64,000 nt of DNA from M3007 sp040397785 (GCA_040397785.1 JBBAVI010000013.1:17354-81353), one strand, 5' to 3'. Shown: positions 33,054 to 42,387, counted from the stretch's first letter. Numbers and translations: made by a program. Notes: generated by a model from the sequence alone, not told the origin.

Positions 33054-34082
33054 ATGAAACCATTAGCGCTTTCAGCAATACTATTGCTGCTTTTTTACCA
33101 TTCTACCTTGGGCTATTCCCAAAAAGTCACGGACGTCTCTGCGGTGAGCATTACCGTTGGCGACCTCGATCGCGAAGTTGATTTTTTTGTACAAATCCTT
33201 GATTTTAAAAAAATTAAAGTAGAAACAAAAAAAGGCGCAGCGGTGGCAAAACTGTTTGGATTGACTGAAAAAACGGCCTCTGTTCGGATTGCTACCCTGC
33301 AACTTGGTAAAGAACAGATTCAGTTGATGGACTTTGACGGAACAAGCGAAGGAAGGCCCGTTCCTGCCGACACGCGTAGCAACGATTTGTGGTTTCAGCA
33401 TCTTGCAATTGTGGTAGCGGATATGGATTCGGCTTATCAAAAACTGTTGCGCAATCAGGTGCAGCACGTTTCTACTTTTCCGGAAACGCTGCCGGATTAT
33501 TTACCGAATGCAGCCGGTATTCGGGCTTTTTATTTTCGCGATCCGGAAGGACACAACCTCGAACTAATCTGGTTTCCGCCTGGTAAAGGCAATGTAAAAT
33601 GGCAGACGCAAAACAAGAACGGGCAAGCAGGCGTGTTTTTAGGGATTGACCATACCGCGATTGCTATTGCTGACACCAAGCAGAGCATGGCTTTTTACCG
33701 CGATGCTTTGGGATTGGACTGGGGCGGGCATTCAGAAAATTATGGCCCGGAACAGGAACATCTGAACCAGGTATTTGGTGCGCGGCTCGACATTAATGGA
33801 TTGCATGCAGCGACAGGTTTTGGCGTAGAATTTCTGCGATATATTGCCCCTCCAGGGGGTAGAATCATCCCAACGGATAGCCGTACGACCGACTTATGGC
33901 ACTATCATACCGAATTGTTGGTAGATGATTTGCCTGCCGTACTTCAAAAAATGGAAAAACAAGGGTATTCCAAAGGTTATGCCACGGTGGTTTCTTTGGA
34001 TTCGGTCGATTGCATAATGCTCCGGGATCCCGACGGGCATGCATTGCTTTTAAAAGGTGCTAAGCGCAGCAGCAAAAATTGA
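33054..34082 (+). CDS. Exported protein with two VOC (glyoxalase/dioxygenase-fold) domains
   Basis: 342 residues from the ATG at 33054; the open frame extends 60 codons further but only this start has a signal peptide (MKPLALSAILLLLFYHST). Two VOC domains follow (about 25-175 and 195-340). Each has a metal-ligand His near its start (FQHLAIVVADMD; GIDHTAIAIADTKQSM) and a DPEGH or DPDGH block near its end (FRDPEGHNLELIWF; LRDPDGHALLL). VOC proteins are usually cytosolic, so export is notable. It opens a run of four exported-protein genes on the same strand. Confidence 0.8.
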   Translation: MKPLALSAILLLLFYHSTLGYSQKVTDVSAVSITVGDLDREVDFFVQILDFKKIKVETKKGAAVAKLFGLTEKTASVRIATLQLGKEQIQLMDFDGTSEGRPVPADTRSNDLWFQHLAIVVADMDSAYQKLLRNQVQHVSTFPETLPDYLPNAAGIRAFYFRDPEGHNLELIWFPPGKGNVKWQTQNKNGQAGVFLGIDHTAIAIADTKQSMAFYRDALGLDWGGHSENYGPEQEHLNQVFGARLDINGLHAATGFGVEFLRYIAPPGGRIIPTDSRTTDLWHYHTELLVDDLPAVLQKMEKQGYSKGYATVVSLDSVDCIMLRDPDGHALLLKGAKRSSKN

Positions 34083-34160
34083 GCATTGTACCAGAAAGGA
34101 TGTCTTTTCCGCCTTAGTGGAAAAATTTATTTGTCCTCGTTTTTTTACTTTTTTCTTTAA

Positions 34161-34180
34161 TGTAACGTGGGTAACGTACC
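34161..34180 (+). promoter_or_regulatory. Shared motif upstream of the YHS gene
   Basis: TGTAACGTGGGTAACGTACC, same TGTAACnnnGGTAAC core as 32913-32931. It lies 75 bp before the YHS start. Confidence 0.35.
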
Positions 34181-34254
34181 ACCAAAAAGCGTTCCCAGAC
34201 CTTTGTGCCAATAAGTTCAAATCACATTTTTCAAGCACACCAACACAAAAAAAC

Positions 34255-35169
34255 ATGAAGTATCTCTTATTTCTATCCTTGCTTGCTACTCTGTCCCGTT
34301 CGGCTTGTGATGCCGATCCGAAAGGCAAAACTTACCTTGTAAACATTGACGATAAGGGCATTATCCTGGACGGCTACGATCCGGTTGCATTTTTTACCGA
34401 CCAAAAGCCTGTTAAAGGTAGCGCCAGTTTTACGTTCACTTATCACGACGCTGCGTACTGGTTTGCGAATGCGGAGCACCAAAAGATGTTTGCAGCAAAT
34501 CCCGAAAAATATGCTCCGCAATACGGCGGCTATTGTGGGTATGCAGTATCGCAGGGCCACCTTGCTCCCATCCATGTAGAGTTTTTCGCGCTTTTGGACG
34601 GACGGCTCATTCTTCAAAACAACCAACGCGCATTGGACGGCTGGAACGGCGACGCAATGAGTCTCCAAAAAGCAGATAAATACTGGCCGGAACTGCTTTC
34701 GCGCAGTGGAAAACCCTTTATTCCTGCCGAAGAAAAGAAAAACCTGCTGAACCGGAATGCTGCCGATGCCGTGGCGGAGGGTTATGATGTTGTTTCCTAT
34801 TTGCTTGAACAAAAGGCAGTTAAAGGGGATGAGAAAAACGTAAAACCTTACAATGGCGGTCTTTATTTCTTTACCAGCAATGAAAACAAGCAAATGTTCA
34901 GTGCCGATCCGACCAAATTCGCACCGCTTTATGGCGGTTATTGCGCTTATGCAATGAGCCTGGGTTTGCTTCGCCCGGTTGACCCCATGAGTTTTCAAAT
35001 CGTGGATGGTCATCTGTTACTCCATGGTGCCCCATCAGCATTAGCAAGTTTTAGTAAAGACATTCCCGGCAATAAAGCCAAAGCCGACCAAAACTGGTCC
35101 ATCCTCCTCGCTAAATATCCTCAAGGAAAAAGCGGTTACGACGATGCGCCTTCAACCCCAAAAAAATAA
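34255..35169 (+). CDS. Exported protein with two YHS domains
   Basis: 304 residues from the ATG at 34255, which opens the signal peptide MKYLLFLSLLATLSRSAC; upstream codons are intergenic. Two YHS-type repeats (about 35-125, DGYDPVAFFTDQKPVKG...YAPQYGGYCGYAVSQG; and about 175-270, EGYDVVSYLLEQKAVKG...FAPLYGGYCAYAMSLG) share the same order of residues, so this is an internal duplication. YHS domains bind metal in some copper ATPases and are found alone in exported proteins. The Cys at the signal end could be a lipobox variant (RSAC). It sits between the VOC and HbpS-like genes. Confidence 0.85.
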   Translation: MKYLLFLSLLATLSRSACDADPKGKTYLVNIDDKGIILDGYDPVAFFTDQKPVKGSASFTFTYHDAAYWFANAEHQKMFAANPEKYAPQYGGYCGYAVSQGHLAPIHVEFFALLDGRLILQNNQRALDGWNGDAMSLQKADKYWPELLSRSGKPFIPAEEKKNLLNRNAADAVAEGYDVVSYLLEQKAVKGDEKNVKPYNGGLYFFTSNENKQMFSADPTKFAPLYGGYCAYAMSLGLLRPVDPMSFQIVDGHLLLHGAPSALASFSKDIPGNKAKADQNWSILLAKYPQGKSGYDDAPSTPKK

Positions 35170-35265
35170 CAATCCAAATTTAATGTTCACCGATGCATGG
35201 TATGTCTTGCCAAATAGCCAACAAAGCCAACAAAGCAAGACATATCACGCCAAATAACAAACAAC

Positions 35266-35733
35266 ATGAAAACGATTTTATTATGCTGCGTTGGGCTTAT
35301 GCTTGCCTTGGCGGGAAACGCACAAGTGGCGCAAACTGCAAACCTTACCCTCGAAGGCGCCCAAAAAGTCATAGATGCGGCCATCGTTTATGCCAAAGCA
35401 AACCAATCGCCAGGCGGCTCTATTGCCGTGGTGGATGCGGGTGGTCACCTGCTTATGTTTGAACGGCTTGACGGTTCTTTCCCTGCTTCTGCTACGGTTT
35501 CGATCGAAAAAGCCCGCACCGCCGCCCTGTTTCGTGCTGAAAGTAAAAAACTTGAAGACGCCATCAATGGCGGTCGTGAGGCGCTTATTACGGTTGGTTA
35601 CACCTTCCTACAGGGAGGCGTTCCGATTCTTTACAACGGCCAGGTTGTCGGAGCCATCGGCGTCAGTGGCGCTAAATCGGCCGATCAGGATCGGGAAATT
35701 GCAACTGCGGGAGCGGACGCTTTGCTGAAATAA
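35266..35733 (+). CDS. GlcG/HbpS-family haem-degrading-like exported protein
   Basis: 155 residues, signal peptide MKTILLCCVGLMLALAGNAQ, then the compact GlcG/HbpS fold (LTLEGAQKVIDAAIVYAKA, GGSIAVVDAGGHLLMFERLD, GGVPILYNGQVVGAIGVSGA). Streptomyces HbpS binds haem and iron outside the cell and protects against redox stress; GlcG proteins are broader. It lies between the YHS and SMP-30 genes on the same strand with short gaps (about 45-95 bp). Confidence 0.88.
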   Translation: MKTILLCCVGLMLALAGNAQVAQTANLTLEGAQKVIDAAIVYAKANQSPGGSIAVVDAGGHLLMFERLDGSFPASATVSIEKARTAALFRAESKKLEDAINGGREALITVGYTFLQGGVPILYNGQVVGAIGVSGAKSADQDREIATAGADALLK

Positions 35734-35777
35734 TCCTTTTCAAGAACAAACGCTTCCAAACACCTTACATCTAAATC

Positions 35778-37439
35778 ATGAGACATCTAAAACAGATTCC
35801 AATACTGCTCTTCTTTTTGAGCGCCTCCTTTTTGACTAAAACCTCTGCTCAAGAACACCGCGATTTGGCCATCGGGCAGGCGGCCGCGATTGCTGATCTT
35901 CGCACAAGTTTAGGTGCCAATGCTTTGAATGCCCAATGGAAATTCCAGGAAGCCACGATCGTAGAAATGCCGTTCAAGCGCCCTGGTCCAAGTCAGCAGG
36001 ATCCTTTGCTTTTGTATCCAACGGGCGCTACAAGCAACACCCATGCCTTGTCTCCAAAAGCAAGTGCGGCTAATTTTGATGACAAGGCCTGGGAAATACT
36101 CGACCCAACGACCCTGGAAACCCGACGCGGAACTGGATTATTGTCTTTCGTATGGTTTCGAATAAATATTACCATACCCGAGAAGTTGGGAAGTTTTCAG
36201 ACGCTTGGTACTACGGCCATGCTTGAAATCGTTGCAGATGATTATTCCGAAATTTTTGTCAATGGCAAATTATCTAAGGCCTTAGGCCAAACAGGCGGGG
36301 GAGCCATCTCTGGTTGGAACACGCGCAACCGGGTGTTACTTACCCAGGATGCCAAGCCGGGACAACAATTTCAGATTGCAATTTTGTGTGCCAATGCGCC
36401 TTTTGCCGATTTGCCGGAAAATTATATTTGGTTGCGATCCGCTACGGTTGACTTTTACAAATCAATGCCCTCTGCATATCCGGATGCTCAAAACCTGGGG
36501 CGTCTGGAGCAAATTGAAAAGTCATTCGAAAATGTTGTAGCCCTCGATGCAAAACTGGAAAAATTAGCCACCGGATTCCAGTTTACCGAAGGGCCGGTTT
36601 GGCATCCAGATGGTTTTCTGTTGTTTAGCGATCCAAACACGAATGTGATCTATCGTTATGAGCCTTTTACGCAAAACGTTTCTGTGTATATGACGAAAAG
36701 TGGCTATGCCGGGTTTGATATTGGTGAGTACCATCAACCAGGTTCCAACGGCTTGGCCATCGATGCAGCGGGTCGGCTGATTGTTTGTCAACATGGCAAT
36801 CGCAGGGTAATTCGCCATGAAACCAAAGGTCCCATTACCGTGCTTTCCGACAACTATCAAGGGCAAAAGTTGAACAGCCCCAATGACCTGGTGCTAAAAT
36901 CAGATGGTACCGTATATTTTACAGATCCACCTTATGGTTTGCCTAAAAACTACAACGACCCAAAAAAGGAAACCCTCAACCAGGGCGTTTATCGGGTAAA
37001 AAACGGGAAAACAGAACTGCTCAGCACCAATTTGGGCGGTCCAAACGGTATCGCTTTCAGCCCGGATGAGCGTTTCCTCTATGTTTCCAATTGGGATATT
37101 CGCGACATCCATCACACCAAAACATTGTGGCGCTTTGAGGTGGACAGCGATGGCAAATTGTTCAATGGGAAAGTATTCTATGATTTCAACTTTACAGACG
37201 GCGATGAGGCCCTTGATGGTATCAAAGTGGATCGAATGGGCAACCTTTTCGTATCTGCCCCCGGCGGAGTTTGGATAATTTCCCCAGAAGGAAAATACCT
37301 CGGTAAAATTGTGGGCCCCGAGCGTCCAGCTAATATGGCCTGGGGCGATGCCGATGGCAAAACACTCTACCTTACCGCGCATACAGGATTGTATAAAATC
37401 CGAACAGTAAATGGAGGGAAAATTGCTGCAAAAAATTGA
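35778..37439 (+). CDS. Exported SMP-30/gluconolactonase-type protein with N-terminal jelly-roll domain
   Basis: 553 residues with signal peptide (MRHLKQIPILLFFLSASFLT). Residues about 30-235 look like a galactose-binding-type beta-sandwich (SFVWFRINITIPEKLG, ADDYSEIFVNG). Residues about 255-550 form the SMP-30 six-blade propeller with the metal ligands in place: FTEGPVWHPDG (Glu), NSPNDLVLKSDG (Asn), EALDGIKVDRMGN (Asp). The enzyme type hydrolyses sugar lactones. It ends the run of exported proteins (VOC, YHS, HbpS-like), which suggests one extracytoplasmic oxidative or sugar-acid pathway; that link is inferred from position. Confidence 0.87.
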   Translation: MRHLKQIPILLFFLSASFLTKTSAQEHRDLAIGQAAAIADLRTSLGANALNAQWKFQEATIVEMPFKRPGPSQQDPLLLYPTGATSNTHALSPKASAANFDDKAWEILDPTTLETRRGTGLLSFVWFRINITIPEKLGSFQTLGTTAMLEIVADDYSEIFVNGKLSKALGQTGGGAISGWNTRNRVLLTQDAKPGQQFQIAILCANAPFADLPENYIWLRSATVDFYKSMPSAYPDAQNLGRLEQIEKSFENVVALDAKLEKLATGFQFTEGPVWHPDGFLLFSDPNTNVIYRYEPFTQNVSVYMTKSGYAGFDIGEYHQPGSNGLAIDAAGRLIVCQHGNRRVIRHETKGPITVLSDNYQGQKLNSPNDLVLKSDGTVYFTDPPYGLPKNYNDPKKETLNQGVYRVKNGKTELLSTNLGGPNGIAFSPDERFLYVSNWDIRDIHHTKTLWRFEVDSDGKLFNGKVFYDFNFTDGDEALDGIKVDRMGNLFVSAPGGVWIISPEGKYLGKIVGPERPANMAWGDADGKTLYLTAHTGLYKIRTVNGGKIAAKN

Positions 37440-37543
37440 GGGCTGAGATACGCTAATTAACTAAAAATAGAATTTTTAAGTGTAATGATGGGAGCCGAAG
37501 TTTTCAAACAGACTGCGGCCTCCATTGTTGTATATATGAATCA

Positions 37544-38014
37544 CTACTTTTTGTAATAATTCCGTACCCCTGGCAACAGGGCCGTAAATAGGAGTGGAAT
37601 TGCATAAAGCATGTAAAATGTCTGCAATCCGCCCACGCTTTGCACGAAAATATTTTCAACTTGTATCCAGATCATAAGCGCAAACGCAACATAAATGCTC
37701 TAAGTCCATGCCCAATACATATCTGGAAAAAAATTAAAATATTCTGCAAACGTACTTTTCCTTTTATGCAATAAAAAATACACCAAAACACCTGGAAAGA
37801 GGCCTAAAACCAGGAAAAGAATAATGCCCGGAACTAAAAAATTGGCAAAAGGCGAATACGCCAAAATGGATAAAGGCAAGCCGCCAAGCAGTTTTCCAGA
37901 AGGGGAAATAATCAATGCAGCACCTCCGAATAAAGCGCCTAAACTGAGGAAACTCAACAAGAAAAGATGCACATTGCGCGCCATTTTAGATAAATAAACG
38001 CCTTTATTTTGCAT
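37544..38014 (-). pseudogene. Small membrane protein gene interrupted by an in-frame TAG
   Basis: Reading from the ATG at 38014, 104 residues with three membrane helices (LFLLSFLSLGALFGGAALII, FANFLVPGIILFLVLGLFPG) end at a TAG (37702-37700) inside DMYWAWT. The same frame then runs another 51 codons through a fourth helix (YVAFALMIWIQVE) and a fifth (FYMLYAIPLLFTALLPG) to RNYYKK and a TAG at 37546-37544. The continuation has coding character, so a full gene of 156 codons has one premature stop. No homologous function recognised. A sequencing error is the alternative. Confidence 0.7.
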
Positions 38015-38035
38015 AAAATCCTATATAATAATTTT

Positions 38036-38554
38036 TTAAATTTGTTTTGTTGTTTTTAATAAACTCAAATCAAATCCCTGCTCTTTTAGTCTATTTAAAA
38101 TGCCATTGTAAATTGCCAAATCAAGCGTTGCGGTTCTTGAAAGTATCCATAAGTATTTTTTATTAGGATGACTAACGACCGCGTAGCCATAATCATCTGC
38201 CAAATCAATGATCCAGTATTTTGCGCGGAAGGGCCAGAAAAACTGCACTTTCAATTTCGCATTGCCACTGTTTTTAACCACAAATGCTTTTCCTTTGATA
38301 TAGGAAGTTTTGCCGGTCACGCTGTCCTTGTTGCATTTGTTTTCAACGACCACAAAGCCTTTGTCGCTTGGGGTGTAGGTTGCAGTTGTACAGTTGCATC
38401 CTTTTTGGAACCGTTGTGGAAAAGAGGCGATTTCATACCATTTACCTGCATATTTATTCAAATCGACAAAAGGCACGGTTTGAAGCGTTTGTGAAACGGC
38501 GGCTACAGTAAGCATAGAAAATGTCAACGTTAATAAGAAAGAAGAACTTGTCAT
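38036..38554 (-). CDS. blc: Lipocalin (Blc-like)
   Basis: 172 residues from the ATG at 38554 (signal MTSSSFLLTLTFSMLTVAAVS). The lipocalin hallmark GKWYEIASFPQRFQKGC is followed by NCTTATY, a barrel of eight strands, YWIIDLADDYGYAVVSHP, and LWILSRT. The family binds fatty acids or lysophospholipids in the periplasm or outer membrane. The signal lacks a clear lipobox, so unlike E. coli Blc it may be soluble. It lies 21 bp upstream of the broken membrane gene on the same strand. Confidence 0.88.
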   Translation of the reverse strand: MTSSSFLLTLTFSMLTVAAVSQTLQTVPFVDLNKYAGKWYEIASFPQRFQKGCNCTTATYTPSDKGFVVVENKCNKDSVTGKTSYIKGKAFVVKNSGNAKLKVQFFWPFRAKYWIIDLADDYGYAVVSHPNKKYLWILSRTATLDLAIYNGILNRLKEQGFDLSLLKTTKQI

Positions 38555-38733
38555 AGTATCCAGAAAAGGTTGAAAAAATGCACTTTGGGGATTTACAAAA
38601 TCATTGGAACGGCGCAAAGATGCGGGGGCAATTGGTTCCGCGATTTACATAAAGCGGAAAATGTATTACACGAATCCCACATTGATCGAGTTGGTACATA
38701 TTGGTTTTGGGCGCGATATGGTAGTTACAAATG

Positions 38734-38790
38734 AAAAATGAGTGCTTCCTAATTTTGATTTTCACCAATTTTGGGAAGCACTCATTTTTT
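38734..38790. terminator. Terminator hairpin after the Svx-like gene
   Basis: AAAAATGAGTGCTTCC pairs with its complement (38774-38789) across a 24-base loop, with T runs in both directions, so it could serve either strand. The only gene ending here is on the minus strand. Confidence 0.75.
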
Positions 38791-38816
38791 AAAAATTTAA
38801 CACAAATAAAAGATAA

Positions 38817-41006
38817 TCAACCCTTTACCTTTACAACCTTTCCCCAAAAGGCACCCAAACGGATGGTATACACCCCTTCTGGCAGATTTTTTAGGTCTAC
38901 AGCCTCCTGCGCATGCGCGTGTACCAATGTACGCACCATCCGCCCGCTCAGGTCCGCAACCTGCACCCGCGCCGGGAAGGCAATACCTGCATTTTCAGGC
39001 AAAACCAATTGAACCGATTCAGCCGCAGGATTAGGGTAAATATTTAATTGATTGATTGTTAATGGTGTTTGTGTTGCCGAAATCGCTTCGCAATCCAGTA
39101 AATTCGCACAATTGCATTTCCGAGCCATTTCCGTATCCGTAAACAGGCTATACGTATTGTTCACGTCCTTATTGTCCGGATGTTGGGCCGTACGGCCATC
39201 GCATTCCAGAAACTTGTTGTCGTAATAATTCGTCAGCCGGTAATGTACGCTGTTGTCGCAGTCTCCCTGATCGTTGTACACAATCACATCGCCGCCCACT
39301 TCCACAGTACCCGACAGTTTATAATTGATCACAACGGGGCGCATACCGATCAGCGCATTGCCTGCCATGGTAACATTTTCAACATATGCATGGCCTTTGA
39401 TCACGGCATTTTCGGAATATGTACCGCCCGTAACGACTGCATTATCCAACACCTGCACGTTTCCACTCAAGTTTGCATCGCGCACAATGGCCGTTTGTTC
39501 AATGCGCACATTGCCGCTGATTTGTGCGTTGCCCAACACGATCGCGTGCGGACCCACGTACACACTGGCCGCTACATTGGCCGAATTTTGTACCCAACCG
39601 CCGCCATTGGTATGCAATTGACCATCGTTTTTGAGTTGCGCGCGGAACAAGGCAGGCGCTTGAAAACCCTCCGGAACGGCCCCATTGATCGAAAATTCGT
39701 ACGGAAAACGGAAATGTTTGGGGTATCCGGCCCAGGTATTGTTGCTATCGGTGGTGGTAATTTGATCGTAAGGAGCGCCCATCACCACCAAATACAAAGC
39801 CGTTTCATCATTTTCAAGGCTAAAATTGATTTCCGCTTCGTTTTCAGCGTACGTCGGACTATAACGACTCAACGTGCCATCCGCTTTAGCCGCCACAAAA
39901 CCATAACGCCAGCCAGCGTGGGCATTGGCTTCGGTGTGGCCTTTAAATTTGATAATCACCGCGCAACTATCCGGGTTCGGATGCAGCGGAATTACATTGT
40001 AGGCAAATTCTTCCGGCGCTTGTTCGATGGGCATTTCATACCGCTCGCTCGAGCCTGGAACCTTCCGTAAAATACTAAAGGTAGCGTGAATCGATTGTAG
40101 CGAATACAGCAGATCATTCCGGCGTGCATTGCGGAAATTGACACCTAATTTATATAAGTCAAAATCGTAGGTCGCCATACGCCGGGCATATTGGTACAAA
40201 CTGTCGTTAAATTGCGCTTGGGTGTACCCATTGATGCGTTTGTACGTTTGCAATGGATATTCATAACTATCGGATTCGCGCCACAACCGCGAGACCATTT
40301 CAGGGCCTTCCGAAATAGCCAAAGCCATCAGCAAAGCGTAGTTTTCGTAGGTATTTTTCCAGTCGCCCCAGGTTTCCAAGTGGTACACATCCATGCCCCA
40401 TGCGCCGACTGCCTGGGGGTAAATGAGGTTGCGCATATAATTGGCGTGGGTTTCCCAAAAGATCCCGGCATTGTACCAGGAACCGCCCAGCCCATTCGAC
40501 AAACGATAATCAATCGTGTTTTGCGCCTGCATGCTGTGGGCAAATTCATGCGCAGCTACCCCGCCATCCCGAATACCGTTCGGATGCACCCAAAACGCGC
40601 CGATAATGCCATCCGCATCGCCGCCGTTGGCAAATCCTTGTGCGCCATCGGGCCCCCAAGTGCCATAGATCACGATAACCACCTTGTATTGGCTCATTTT
40701 GGTTCCGGGCGCATCATCCAGAAAGCCTAATTCCTTAAAACGGGTATAAATATACTCCATCGTATCCAAAATGGCGGCAGGATCAAAGCGCAACTCCGAA
40801 TCCGCATATACAGAAGGGTCGCTGCCAACAGTATTGCCCCAAATTAGGATAAAATTCTCTGATTGACGGGTTTTATCCCAGCTGAATTGTTTGCCATCCA
40901 CCGTGTTGGTATCCTGCAAATAATAGGGGATGTGGATCATTTTCTGGGCATCTAAAGTGCCTATGAACAAATAGAACAAGACAATGGCAGGTAGTATTCT
41001 TTGCAT
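38817..41006 (-). CDS. T9SS-secreted Svx/AvrXca-like putative metalloprotease with beta-helix repeats
   Basis: 729 residues from the ATG at 41006 (signal MQRILPAIVLFYLFIGTLDA). The N-terminal part resembles the DUF6055/Svx family of secreted virulence proteins and carries the zinc motif HEFAH at 153-157, with Glu further on in WETHANYM. About residues 490-610 are short parallel repeats (SGNVRIEQTAIVRDANLSGN...), a left-handed-helix pattern of six-residue turns. The C-terminus is a T9SS sorting domain (NIYPNPAAESVQLVLPE). In plant pathogens the relatives are delivered outside the cell. Here a role in degrading extracellular protein or polymer is inferred. Confidence 0.82.
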   Translation of the reverse strand: MQRILPAIVLFYLFIGTLDAQKMIHIPYYLQDTNTVDGKQFSWDKTRQSENFILIWGNTVGSDPSVYADSELRFDPAAILDTMEYIYTRFKELGFLDDAPGTKMSQYKVVIVIYGTWGPDGAQGFANGGDADGIIGAFWVHPNGIRDGGVAAHEFAHSMQAQNTIDYRLSNGLGGSWYNAGIFWETHANYMRNLIYPQAVGAWGMDVYHLETWGDWKNTYENYALLMALAISEGPEMVSRLWRESDSYEYPLQTYKRINGYTQAQFNDSLYQYARRMATYDFDLYKLGVNFRNARRNDLLYSLQSIHATFSILRKVPGSSERYEMPIEQAPEEFAYNVIPLHPNPDSCAVIIKFKGHTEANAHAGWRYGFVAAKADGTLSRYSPTYAENEAEINFSLENDETALYLVVMGAPYDQITTTDSNNTWAGYPKHFRFPYEFSINGAVPEGFQAPALFRAQLKNDGQLHTNGGGWVQNSANVAASVYVGPHAIVLGNAQISGNVRIEQTAIVRDANLSGNVQVLDNAVVTGGTYSENAVIKGHAYVENVTMAGNALIGMRPVVINYKLSGTVEVGGDVIVYNDQGDCDNSVHYRLTNYYDNKFLECDGRTAQHPDNKDVNNTYSLFTDTEMARKCNCANLLDCEAISATQTPLTINQLNIYPNPAAESVQLVLPENAGIAFPARVQVADLSGRMVRTLVHAHAQEAVDLKNLPEGVYTIRLGAFWGKVVKVKG

Positions 41007-41074
41007 TGCGCACGTAAATTTATTGTGAAGAGAAACTTTTATCGACAAATATAAGTGCTACCGCGCAATGATGG

Positions 41075-42049
41075 TTAAACAAACCGCAATTCTCGCCAGG
41101 CCTTTTGCTGTGCCTTGCTCAAAAACGTCCAGGCAACAATCCGCGTAGTTTTGTTGCCCGTGCCCATCGGAATCGTTTTTACCTCTGCCGCAGCAGCCGT
41201 AACCAGCGCTTCTTGCACCGCTTTCAGGTTGGATTGTTTGGAAACCAGGGTCGTAAACCAAAAACAGGTGTGCATAAACTGCCGACTCTGTTTCACCATA
41301 TCTAAAATAAACCCGCGTTCGCCGCCTTCACAGGTAAGTTCGCTGGGTTGCCCGCCAAAATTCTGCACCGGAACCTTGATTTTGACCATCTTTTTTCCCC
41401 TTAAATTGGCCAATTTGCGAAAAGTGCCAAACTCAGCCTCCTCCATGCTCGCATGAAAGGGCGGATTACAAATGCTAAAATCAAAATATTCCCCCTCTTG
41501 TATAATGCCGTAAAAAATATCCTTGGGGTTGCTTTGTAAACGACAGACCACTTTTCCCGCTAACACCGGATTGTTGTCCACGATTTTTTGGGCCGACTCC
41601 AATGCAACGGGGTCAATATCCGAACCCACAAACGACCAGCCGTACGCCTTGTTGCCCACCATCGGGTACACACAATTGGCCCCAATGCCAATATCTAAAC
41701 ACGTTATTTTAGGTCCAACCGGTATTTTACCAAAATTACTACCGCCCAATAAATCGGCCACATGGTGCAAATAATCCACCCGGCCCGGAATCGGCGGACA
41801 CAAATAACCCTCCGGAATATCCCAGTAATCAATATCATAGTGGAGTTTCAGCAAAGCCCGGTTCAGCATCTTTACTGCTGCCGGATTGGCAAAATCAACC
41901 GTTGCGTCGCTATATATATTCTGGGTAACAAAGGGCGCCAAATCCGGACAAACCCCAATCAATGCCGTGAAATCATACCGCTCCCGATGTAAATTACGAG
42001 GATGTAATTTCGGTTTCAACTGCGGGTGTACTGTTCTCCCTTTCGACAT
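41075..42049 (-). CDS. rlmF: 23S rRNA (adenine-1618-N6)-methyltransferase
   Basis: 324 residues from the ATG at 42049. RlmF methylates A1618 in 23S rRNA using S-adenosylmethionine. The opening KPKLHPRNLHRERYDFTAL is typical of the family; the SAM site LDIGIGANCVYP and the N6-adenine catalytic motif ICNPPFHAS are intact. The frame is open 52 codons upstream, but that part is encoded by the palindromic repeats at 42110-42187 and reads as low-quality sequence, so it is not included. Confidence 0.93.
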   Translation of the reverse strand: MSKGRTVHPQLKPKLHPRNLHRERYDFTALIGVCPDLAPFVTQNIYSDATVDFANPAAVKMLNRALLKLHYDIDYWDIPEGYLCPPIPGRVDYLHHVADLLGGSNFGKIPVGPKITCLDIGIGANCVYPMVGNKAYGWSFVGSDIDPVALESAQKIVDNNPVLAGKVVCRLQSNPKDIFYGIIQEGEYFDFSICNPPFHASMEEAEFGTFRKLANLRGKKMVKIKVPVQNFGGQPSELTCEGGERGFILDMVKQSRQFMHTCFWFTTLVSKQSNLKAVQEALVTAAAAEVKTIPMGTGNKTTRIVAWTFLSKAQQKAWRELRFV

Positions 42050-42109
42050 TGCTCTAATTTTAAGAAAAACACAAAGATAGCCCCAATTTTTCAACCGCTT
42101 GCGTTGCTT

Positions 42110-42187
42110 GCGCTGGGTTCCACCCAGTGCATCGATCCATCGGGTTCCACCCGATCTACTTTGCTCGCGCTGGGTTCCACCCAATGC
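42110..42187. repeat. Three palindromes of the GGGTTCCACCC family
   Basis: 42110-42130 and 42167-42187 have arms GCGCTGGGT and ACCCAGTGC or ACCCAATGC; 42139-42155 has arms ATCGGGT and ACCCGAT. All three share the TCC apex. The outer pairs change together (CTGGG/CCCAG versus TCGGG/CCCGA), so the fold, not the arm sequence, is kept. GCTCGCGC precedes the third, as in other copies. Confidence 0.9.
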
Positions 42188-42191
42188 ACGT

Positions 42192-42245
42192 TTACAACCC
42201 CACAATCGTTTCCTTCAGTTTTTCCAACAACACCCCACAAATATC
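42192..42245 (-). pseudogene. Copied 3' tail of the M20 peptidase (argE) gene
   Basis: On the minus strand this reads DICGVLLEKLKETIVGL and a stop, against VALLEKLKETIVRL and a stop at the end of argE (45417 onward). 26 bases are identical (42201-42226 and 45426-45451). Nothing of the rest of the gene is present. It abuts the palindromes at 42110-42187, and the argE 3' end also has a palindrome 12 bp away (45394-45404), so the copy and the repeat probably moved together. Confidence 0.8.
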
Positions 42246-42316
42246 GTGGTGTAAATTCAGTAAAATCGTTGGTATTTACGGTATTATAAATTGAAAATTA
42301 CCTGGGAGACTGCAAA

Positions 42317-42353
42317 ATAGCCTTCCCAAAAGCAATACTTTTGAGAAGGCTTT
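42317..42353. terminator. Terminator downstream of the 42388 lipoprotein gene
   Basis: AGCCTTC and GAAGGCT (7 bp), with an inner AAAAG/CTTTT pairing, form a hairpin with T-rich flanks on both strands. Genes end on the minus strand at 42388. Confidence 0.6.
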
Positions 42354-42387
42354 AATTTGTCACATATCGCACCATTGCAATACAACC

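Noticed and set aside
42024..42205. Longer RlmF start at 42205
   Set aside because: The additional residues are encoded by the palindromic repeats; the family starts at 42049.
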